Assembly: GCA_026989475.1 (NCBI GenBank)
Contig: JALSJG010000034.1
Span: forward strand, 1-5,536
DNA from: Thermaceae bacterium
GTDB lineage: Bacteria > Deinococcota > Deinococci > Deinococcales > Marinithermaceae
DNA: 5,536 nucleotides
Reading direction: 5' to 3'
Both the position numbers and the translations under genes were made by a program. The notes under the pieces were generated by a model that ran no database searches, was not told the origin of the DNA, and saw nothing but the letters and a program-made list of their open reading frames with translations. How positions within the stretch are numbered: the stretch's first letter is position 1; every line of letters begins with the position of its first letter. Of the stretch, positions 1 through 5,536 are shown piece after piece.

Positions 1-92
1 TAGACCCCGTCGGGGCAGTAGAGCACCCCACCGGCTTCGCCGTCCGGCGGGAGGGAGAAGCCCAGAAAAAGGGCCAGCACGATTGCGGCCAT
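1..92 (-). CDS. 5' end of a membrane or secreted protein gene (partial, runs off left edge)
   Basis: Reading the minus strand from the ATG at 92-90 gives an open frame of 30 codons to the window edge, beginning MAAIVLALFLGFSLPPDGEA. Residues 3-14 are hydrophobic, as in a signal peptide or first membrane helix; GEA at 18-20 could be a signal-peptidase site, but no positive charge precedes the core with this start. I chose this ATG because a TATCCT -10-like box (99-104, minus strand) lies exactly 6 nt upstream, the leaderless pattern common in Deinococcota; there is no Shine-Dalgarno. An in-frame ATG at 146 would add 18 Pro/Arg-rich residues, but it falls inside the opposing mini-ORF and has no start signal. 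The gene is divergent from the trp operon. I do not recognise the family from 30 residues. Confidence 0.55.
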   Translation of the reverse strand, partial: MAAIVLALFLGFSLPPDGEAGGVLYCPDGV

Positions 93-147
93 GCCCCGAG
101 GATAAGGGATTGCGCCCCGGGGCGGACTCGGGTAGGCTCGGGGCATG
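90..147. promoter_or_regulatory. Symmetric divergent leaderless promoter / operator region
   Basis: An 11-bp perfect inverted repeat (CATGCCCCGAG at 90-100, CTCGGGGCATG at 137-147) and a 12-bp perfect palindrome (CGCCCCGGGGCG, 113-124) share the centre 118.5. By my count 22 of 29 symmetric position pairs in this 58-bp block are complementary. Each outer arm carries an outward-facing TANNNT box followed by CGGGGC and ATG: TATCCT for the minus gene, TAGGCT for the plus mini-ORF. The symmetry is seen directly; a role as bidirectional promoter, dimeric regulator site or both is inferred. Confidence 0.7.
110..138 (+). promoter_or_regulatory. Predicted promoter of the trp leader/trpBA operon
   Basis: A -35-like TTGCGC (110-115) and a -10-like TAGGCT (133-138) are separated by 17 nt. 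The -10 box is 6 nt before the ATG at 145, so transcription would start at or next to that A and give a leaderless message. The -35 keeps only the TTG of the TTGACA consensus. The 12-bp palindrome lies mostly in the spacer, so a protein bound there would block RNA polymerase. The trpB start at 265 would then have a 5' leader of about 120 nt. Confidence 0.5.
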
Positions 148-207
148 CGAGCCCGCCCCCGGGTGCGTACCCCGAGGAGCTACAAGTGGGCCTTCCACCA
201 CGGCTAG
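145..207 (+). CDS. Leaderless 20-residue mini-ORF, possible trp leader peptide
   Basis: An ATG at 145 opens a 20-codon frame, MRARPRVRTPRSYKWAFHHG, ending at TAG 205-207, 57 nt before the trpB start. It is basic (five Arg, one Lys, two His) and has one Trp codon (TGG 187-189) near its end; TrpB has only one Trp in 406 residues and TrpA none. It has no Shine-Dalgarno, but a TANNNT box lies exactly 6 nt upstream, as expected of a leaderless start. Its position ahead of trpBA and the Trp codon next to competing RNA pairings suggest a regulatory leader peptide. Against this, classical trp leaders carry tandem Trp codons, and short frames are common by chance in GC-rich DNA. I do not recognise the peptide from any known family. 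Confidence 0.35.
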   Translation: MRARPRVRTPRSYKWAFHHG

Positions 208-212
208 GCCCA
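187..212 (+). promoter_or_regulatory. Leader hairpin overlapping the mini-ORF Trp and stop codons
   Basis: TGGGCCT (187-193) is perfectly complementary to AGGCCCA (206-212), giving a 7-bp GC-rich stem with a 12-nt loop in which CC 195-196 and GG 202-203 can also pair. The 5' arm begins with the only Trp codon of the mini-ORF and the 3' arm includes two bases of its stop codon. No U-run follows, so it is not a terminator. It competes with the pairing of 191-198 to the trpB start codon. Confidence 0.4.
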
Positions 213-251
213 AAGCGGCTCAGACGCATCGAACCCCAGAAAATCCGAGGA

Positions 252-258
252 AAGGAGG
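252..258 (+). promoter_or_regulatory. Strong Shine-Dalgarno of trpB
   Basis: AAGGAGG at 252-258 is an almost complete anti-16S match, 6 nt before the GTG at 265, and fixes the trpB start. It sits in a 38-nt interval bracketed by the perfect 8-bp inverted repeat GAAAATCC (239-246) / GGATTTTC (285-292). Confidence 0.85.
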
Positions 259-264
259 AGGCTT

Positions 265-2258
<1,994 letters not shown>

Positions 2259-2260
2259 GT

Positions 2261-3097
2261 ATGGAGCTTTTAAAAGTTGGCCGCTTCGAGGTCTACCTGA
2301 TCGAGGACGGGCGGTTTTGGCTCGACGGCGGGGCGATGTTTGGCATCGTCCCCAAGGCCCTTTGGTCGAAGAAAACCGAGTCCGACGAGCAAAATCGCAT
2401 CCCCCTCGTGATCCGCCCGATGCTGGTGCGGGCGGGGGAGCATTGGGTCCTGGTCGAGACCGGCGTGGACACGAAGCCCGGGGAAAAGCACCGTAAGATC
2501 TACCGCATCGAGGAGGCGGGAAGGCTGCTTTCGGCGCTCAAAGCGATTGGCCTTACCCCTGAGGACATCGACCTGGTGATCAACACCCACCTTCACTTCG
2601 ACCACGCCGGGCTGAACGTGGTGCAGACCGAGGAGGACCTGGTTCCCCTTTTCAAAAACGCCCGCTACCTGGTCCAGCGCGAGGAGTTTTATGAGGCCAC
2701 CCATCCCCACGAGCGAAACCGCGGGAGCTACCTGCCGGAGAACATCGAGCCGGTGGCCGAGGCGGGGCTCTTTGAGCTCGTCGAGGGCGAGGTCGAGGTT
2801 TTGCCCGGGCTTCGCCTGGTCCCCCTCCCCGGCCATACGCTTGGGCAGCAGGGGGTGGAGCTCGAGTCAGAAGGGGAAAGGCTTGTCTACACCGCCGACC
2901 TACTCCCTAGCTTTGCCCACCTTCCGCTTCCCTACATCATGGCCTACGACCTTTACCCGGTCACGACGTTGGAGACCCGCAAAAAGAACTACCCCCGATG
3001 GGCCGAGGAGGGCTACCTCGTCGTCACCCCCCACGACCCGAACACCCCCTTTGCGCGGATACGCGAGGGGGAGCGGGGGTGGGAAGCATTCCTTTAG
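2261..3097 (+). CDS. MBL-fold metallo-hydrolase, YtnP/AHL-lactonase-like
   Basis: A 278-residue metallo-beta-lactamase-fold hydrolase, probably cytosolic since no signal peptide is visible. The dinuclear metal ligands are all present: His110, His112, Asp114 and His115 in THLHFDHAG, His192 in LPGHTLGQ, Asp213 in YTADLLP and His258 in TPHDPN. The N-terminal segment DGGAMFGIVPKALW followed by a Glu-Gln-Asn-Arg-Ile stretch (residues 22-47) is, as I recall, typical of the YtnP / organophosphate-hydrolase-like MBL group, some of which open lactones or cleave esters. The substrate cannot be read from sequence; a lactone or ester is a guess. It starts 2 nt after trpA and probably shares its transcript. 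No strong Shine-Dalgarno is seen; TACGCT (2249-2254) lies exactly 6 nt before the ATG, so an internal leaderless start is possible but lacks a -35. No link to tryptophan metabolism is evident. Confidence 0.93.
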   Translation: MELLKVGRFEVYLIEDGRFWLDGGAMFGIVPKALWSKKTESDEQNRIPLVIRPMLVRAGEHWVLVETGVDTKPGEKHRKIYRIEEAGRLLSALKAIGLTPEDIDLVINTHLHFDHAGLNVVQTEEDLVPLFKNARYLVQREEFYEATHPHERNRGSYLPENIEPVAEAGLFELVEGEVEVLPGLRLVPLPGHTLGQQGVELESEGERLVYTADLLPSFAHLPLPYIMAYDLYPVTTLETRKKNYPRWAEEGYLVVTPHDPNTPFARIREGERGWEAFL

Positions 3098-3135
3098 GCT
3101 TATAGCTTATGGCCTGCACCCACAAGCTACAAGCC
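3097..3135. repeat. Heptamer-built inverted repeat at the convergent operon junction
   Basis: GGCTTATAGCTT (3097-3108) and AAGCTACAAGCC (3124-3135) form a 12-bp stem with one mismatch and a 15-nt loop. The mismatch is A-C in plus-strand RNA but U-G wobble in minus-strand RNA, so the stem is fully paired in the nfo transcript. The arms are built from 7-nt units (GGCTTAT, AGCTTAT; AGCTACA, AGCCACG). It spans the 9-nt gap between the MBL and nfo stop codons and covers the last nfo codons. No U-run follows on either strand, so it is not a textbook terminator, though it could stabilise or end both messages. It resembles the small heptanucleotide repeats scattered in some bacterial genomes. Confidence 0.6.
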
Positions 3136-3904
3136 ACGCTTTAAACGTCGCCAGGTTCTTCGCGTCGTCGGCCTTCGGCGTTTCCATGATGAAGGGGAGG
3201 GTGCGGACGCGAGCGTCCTTGAGGAGTTCCGTAAGCGCTTCGCCCATCGTGCCCTCTCCCAGCGAGGCGTGGACGTCGCGCCGGCTACCCCGCTCGTGCC
3301 TCGCGTCGTTGAAGTGGACGAGGGCGAGGCGGGGGAGGAGGCCGAGCCTCTCGAGCTCGTCTAAAAACGCCACCGGGCGGTAGCCCATCGCCCAGGCGTG
3401 GGAGGTGTCGAGGGCAAGGCCGAAGGGGGTGTCACGGACGAGCTCCGCGAGCTCCTCGGGGGTTGCGCCCCGCTTCTTCCCTCCGCCCACGGTGTTCTCC
3501 ACGAGGAGCCGGGCCGGGCTCGGGGCGAGTTTCGTCGTGGCAAAAAGCCCTTCTCGAATCCGGGCGAGCTCCCCCGAGCCCGGGTGCACCACCACCGCCT
3601 CGGCCCCGAGGAGCCTAGCTTTCTCCAGGTCGTCGGCGAGCGAATGCACGCTCTTTTCGAAGAGCTCGCCTTCGGCGCCGAGGTTCACGAGATAGCTCGC
3701 GTGGATCACGAGGCTTTGGATGCCGAGCAGTTCCCGCGCGGCCCGGAAGCGCTCGGCAAGGGCCTGGGGAAGCGCCTTTTTCCGCCAGGCGCGGGGGCTC
3801 TTGGCGAAGATCTGGACCGCGTTCACCCCGAGCGTCTCGGCCTCCCGGAGCGCGGTGAGGTAGCTCTCCTTGCCCCCGATCGAGAAGTGAAATCCGTAGA
3901 TCAT
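3107..3904 (-). CDS. nfo: Endonuclease IV (AP endonuclease)
   Basis: Endonuclease IV cuts the DNA backbone 5' to abasic sites and trims blocked 3' ends in base excision repair, using a three-zinc cluster in a TIM barrel. The 265 residues are slightly short against E. coli Nfo (285) and near the Thermus protein (about 270). All nine expected metal ligands can be placed: His68 ([13 protein letters not shown]), His107 (VVHPGSG), Glu136 (LVENTVGGG), Asp166 and His169 (LDTSHAW), His197 (VHFND), Asp210 and His212 (RRDVH), and Glu241 (METPK). The usual Cys of DTCH is Ser168 here. The ATG overlaps the rlpA stop (ATGA, 3901-3904), with no clear Shine-Dalgarno, so coupled translation is likely. The family's conserved C-terminal segment ends at ALxAWL-like residues, here TFKAWL; the final VACGCRP is encoded by the heptamer repeat and looks like a recent replacement of the original end. 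Confidence 0.96.
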   Translation of the reverse strand: MIYGFHFSIGGKESYLTALREAETLGVNAVQIFAKSPRAWRKKALPQALAERFRAARELLGIQSLVIHASYLVNLGAEGELFEKSVHSLADDLEKARLLGAEAVVVHPGSGELARIREGLFATTKLAPSPARLLVENTVGGGKKRGATPEELAELVRDTPFGLALDTSHAWAMGYRPVAFLDELERLGLLPRLALVHFNDARHERGSRRDVHASLGEGTMGEALTELLKDARVRTLPFIMETPKADDAKNLATFKAWLVACGCRP

Positions 3905-4446
3905 GGCAGCAGATAGAGCGCTACCGGGGCGGTTCCGCTCCGGTCCATCCCGATCGCCCGGGCGGCGGCATAGGAGAGGTCGATGATCCTTCCCTTTTTG
4001 AAGGGGCCGCGGTCGTTGATCCGCACCACCACGACCTCGCCGGTGTCCTTCCGGCGAACGAGCACCCGGGTGCCGAAGGGGAGGTGGGGGTGGGCGGCGG
4101 TGAGCGCTTCCTGGTCGAAGCGTTCTCCGCTAGCGGTGCGGCGCCCGTGGAAGCCGGGGCCGTACCAGCTCGCCGTGCCCCGCTCGTAAAAGCGCGCTGC
4201 TTTGGGCCAGGGGAAGATCAGCCTCTGCCCGGGGTGGATCCGGGTGCTTGTAAGGCCGTTTGCACTCATGAGCGCCTCCACGGAGGTCCCGAAGTAAAGC
4301 GCCACCCGGTAGAGGGTTTCCCCAGGACGAACCACGTGCAAAAGCACTTTCGGGGATTGGGGCCGGGGCGGCGCGGGTTCGGTTTTCGGGACCGGGGCGC
4401 AGGCAGCGAGAAAAAGGAGCAGGAAGGGGAGACCTCGAAGCCTCAT
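3901..4446 (-). CDS. rlpA: RlpA-family septal lipoprotein with LysM domain
   Basis: A 181-residue lipoprotein of the RlpA family, whose studied members cleave naked (peptide-free) glycan strands at the division septum. A signal peptide with the lipobox LAAC puts the lipidated Cys at 16, followed by a Pro-rich linker (17-35), a LysM peptidoglycan-binding domain (about 36-79: [12 protein letters not shown] to HPGQRLIFP) and a double-psi beta-barrel catalytic domain (about 88-181). Residues matching the Pseudomonas active site are Glu108 and Asp111 (TASGERFD), His119 (LTAAH) and Asp145 (INDRGPF). Unlike proteobacterial RlpA there is no C-terminal SPOR domain; the N-terminal LysM presumably does the glycan targeting. 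I chose the ATG at 4446 because it directly precedes the signal peptide and overlaps the upstream stop (ATGA); the frame stays open further upstream only in conflict with the M24 gene. Likely coupled to both neighbours. Confidence 0.95.
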   Translation of the reverse strand: MRLRGLPFLLLFLAACAPVPKTEPAPPRPQSPKVLLHVVRPGETLYRVALYFGTSVEALMSANGLTSTRIHPGQRLIFPWPKAARFYERGTASWYGPGFHGRRTASGERFDQEALTAAHPHLPFGTRVLVRRKDTGEVVVVRINDRGPFKKGRIIDLSYAAARAIGMDRSGTAPVALYLLP

Positions 4447-5462
4447 AGGTCGTCTGAGAGTACCAAAAACCCGTCTTCGGTGATGAGGACGAGCTCTTCC
4501 ACCCGCGCCCCTCCGAGCCCCGGGATATAGACCCCGGGTTCGATCGTGACCACCATGCCGGGTTCGAACCTCCCTTGGCTCTCGTGGCTGATGCGGGGGG
4601 CCTCGTGGACCTCGAGCCCCACCCCGTGGCCGAGGGCGTGGGGGTAGTAGCGAAGGAGGCCCTCGGCCTCGAGCACCGCTCGGGCGGCGCGGTCGGGCTC
4701 GGCGAGGGGACGGCCCGGGCCGATGTGCTCGAGCGCCGCCGAAAGCGCATCCTGGACCGCCCGGAGGAGGCGGGAAAGCTCGGGAGCGATCCGGCCGAGG
4801 GGCAGGGTACGGGTCACGTCGGAGTGGTACCCCTGGTAGCGAGCACCGAAGTCGAGGGTCACGAGCTCGCCTTCCCGAAGGGGTCTTTCGCTTGCCCCGG
4901 CGTGGGGAAAGGCGCCGTTTTCGCCGGAGGCGACGATGGTGGGAAATGCCCGCCCCTCGGCTCCCCGCTGCCGCATGCCGCACTCCAGGGCCGCCGCCAC
5001 CTCCCGTTCGCGGACCCCGGGACGGAGCTCGGAAACCACCTCTCGGTAGGCGGCACGGGCGATCTCCATGGCTCGGCGGATCTTTTCCACCTCCTCAGGC
5101 CGCTTTTTGACCCGGAGCGCCTCCACCCGTCCCTCGGCGGGCACGAGCTCGGCTCCTTTCAAAGACTCGCTCAGTTTTTGGAAATCCCCGTAGGAGAGAT
5201 GTGTGCTTTCGAAGCCTACCCGCCCCCGGGCGCGCTCTGCAAGGAGACGGGGCCAGTCTTTGGGCCGCCCGAGCAGGTAGGGGAGACCGAAGTTCTTGAG
5301 ATCGTTCTCGTAAAGGGGGCTTGCGAGGAGCCGGGGCCCCGCTCCGTCGATCCAGAGCCAGACGTCCTGGGCGTGAGGAAAGTCGGTCAGGTAGCGGACG
5401 TTGGCGGGGAGGGTGATGAGGAGGGCATCGAGGTCTCGAAGCAATGTTGTGAAAACATTCAC
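4443..5462 (-). CDS. M24 (creatinase-fold) metallopeptidase, Xaa-Pro peptidase type
   Basis: A cytosolic dinuclear-metal peptidase of family M24B, either an aminopeptidase P (removes an N-terminal residue before Pro) or a prolidase (Xaa-Pro dipeptides). With the GTG start at 5462 it is 339 residues: an N-terminal creatinase-type domain (about 1-115) and a C-terminal pita-bread domain (about 118-339). The five metal ligands are visible: Asp204 (LVTLDFG), Asp215 (GYHSDVTRT), His279 ([13 protein letters not shown]), Glu308 (TIEPGVY) and Glu322 (RVEELVLIT). I prefer GTG because GGGAGGAG (5472-5479) lies 9 nt upstream and homologues start a few residues before a DALLIT-like strand; an in-frame ATG at 5483 would add MREEPKF but has no Shine-Dalgarno. 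The stop overlaps the rlpA ATG (ATGA). It is the first gene of the minus operon. Sequence alone does not separate PepP from PepQ. Confidence 0.94.
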   Translation of the reverse strand: MNVFTTLLRDLDALLITLPANVRYLTDFPHAQDVWLWIDGAGPRLLASPLYENDLKNFGLPYLLGRPKDWPRLLAERARGRVGFESTHLSYGDFQKLSESLKGAELVPAEGRVEALRVKKRPEEVEKIRRAMEIARAAYREVVSELRPGVREREVAAALECGMRQRGAEGRAFPTIVASGENGAFPHAGASERPLREGELVTLDFGARYQGYHSDVTRTLPLGRIAPELSRLLRAVQDALSAALEHIGPGRPLAEPDRAARAVLEAEGLLRYYPHALGHGVGLEVHEAPRISHESQGRFEPGMVVTIEPGVYIPGLGGARVEELVLITEDGFLVLSDDL

Positions 5463-5471
5463 GAACTTGGG

Positions 5472-5479
5472 CTCCTCCC
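5472..5479 (-). promoter_or_regulatory. Shine-Dalgarno deciding the M24 peptidase start
   Basis: On the minus strand GGGAGGAG (5479-5472) is a strong ribosome-binding match 9 nt before the GTG at 5462. It lies inside the frame opened by the ATG at 5483, so it favours the GTG. It sits in a 28-nt interval bracketed by the perfect 8-bp inverted repeat TTGTGAAA / TTTCACAA (5483-5490 and 5447-5454). Confidence 0.65.
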
Positions 5480-5483
5480 GCAT

Positions 5484-5536
5484 TTCACAAACCCAAAGCT
5501 AAACGCACCAAAGCCACAAAGGACGCCACCTCAAGG
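5484..5536 (-). promoter_or_regulatory. Upstream region of the M24-rlpA-nfo operon with weak promoter candidate
   Basis: On the minus strand TAGCTT (plus 5496-5501) matches TANNNT and would start transcription a few nucleotides before the ATG at 5483, leaving the Shine-Dalgarno in a short leader. No convincing -35 lies 16-18 nt upstream. The flanking plus-strand sequence 5501-5534 has recurring AAAG/ACGC/CCAC words and lower GC than the genes, suggesting a degenerate short repeat. An upstream minus-strand frame reads through part of it and stops at the TAG of the same box, so it could also hold the end of another gene. Confidence 0.3.

Noticed and set aside
93..146. In-frame upstream ATG at 146 for the left-edge minus-strand gene
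   Set aside because: It would add MPRAYPSPPRGAIPYPRG, has no ribosome-binding site or -10 box, and lies within the opposing mini-ORF; the ATG at 92 has a leaderless signal.
187..212. Leader hairpin as an intrinsic terminator (classical attenuation)
   Set aside because: The stem is followed by CAAAGCGG-like sequence, not a U-run, and no other short-loop hairpin with a U-tract is seen before trpB. U-runs at 273-284 follow only the long-range pairing with a 66-nt loop.
4447..4983. Upstream extension of the rlpA frame to a 360-residue protein
   Set aside because: It overlaps the well-supported M24 gene in another frame, is Arg/Pro-rich without domain similarity, and would bury the signal peptide and lipobox that start at 4446.
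5447..5490. CRP-type operator (TGTGA and TCACA half-sites)
   Set aside because: The half-sites are about 30 nt apart instead of 6, so they do not form a standard CRP site.

Overview
The window is high-GC bacterial DNA carrying six complete protein-coding genes and the 5' end of a seventh. They form two convergent operons. The TrpB and TrpA proteins closely resemble my recollection of the Thermus thermophilus enzymes (for example [16 protein letters not shown] near the TrpB N-terminus). The TANNNT-N6-ATG leaderless start signals also fit Deinococcota. I infer a member of the Thermales, perhaps a Marinithermus/Oceanithermus/Meiothermus-type relative because codon use seems less GC-extreme than in Thermus; genus is not established.

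Layout. (1) Positions 1-92 hold the start of a minus-strand gene for a protein with a hydrophobic N-terminus; it runs off the left edge. (2) Positions 90-147 are a strikingly symmetric divergent control region: an 11-bp perfect inverted repeat and a 12-bp perfect palindrome share one centre (118.5), and each outer arm contains the ATG of a leaderless start. (3) Positions 145-207 encode a 20-residue leaderless mini-ORF with a single Trp codon, a possible trp leader peptide. (4) Positions 265-3097 are the plus-strand operon trpB-trpA-MBL-fold hydrolase: trpB and trpA overlap by ATGA, and the MBL gene starts 2 nt after trpA. (5) Positions 3097-3135 form a heptamer-built inverted repeat at the convergent junction, overlapping the nfo 3' end. 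(6) Positions 5462-3107 (minus strand) are the operon M24 peptidase-rlpA-nfo, with both junctions overlapping by ATGA. (7) Positions 5484-5536 are the non-coding upstream region of that operon.

Function. TrpA and TrpB form tryptophan synthase (indole-3-glycerol phosphate plus serine to tryptophan), and all key catalytic residues are present. The MBL protein belongs to the YtnP/AHL-lactonase-like dinuclear metal hydrolases; its substrate is unknown. The minus operon combines a proline-specific M24 metallopeptidase, a LysM-containing RlpA lipoprotein (septal peptidoglycan lytic transglycosylase family) and endonuclease IV (AP-site repair), with no obvious common pathway.

The best candidate for something undescribed is the trpBA leader. 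A leaderless mini-ORF places its only Trp codon beside an 8-nt segment that can pair either in a local hairpin or with the trpB start codon. This suggests a translational attenuation switch controlled by Trp-codon stalling. It is a hypothesis from complementarity, not a demonstrated mechanism.
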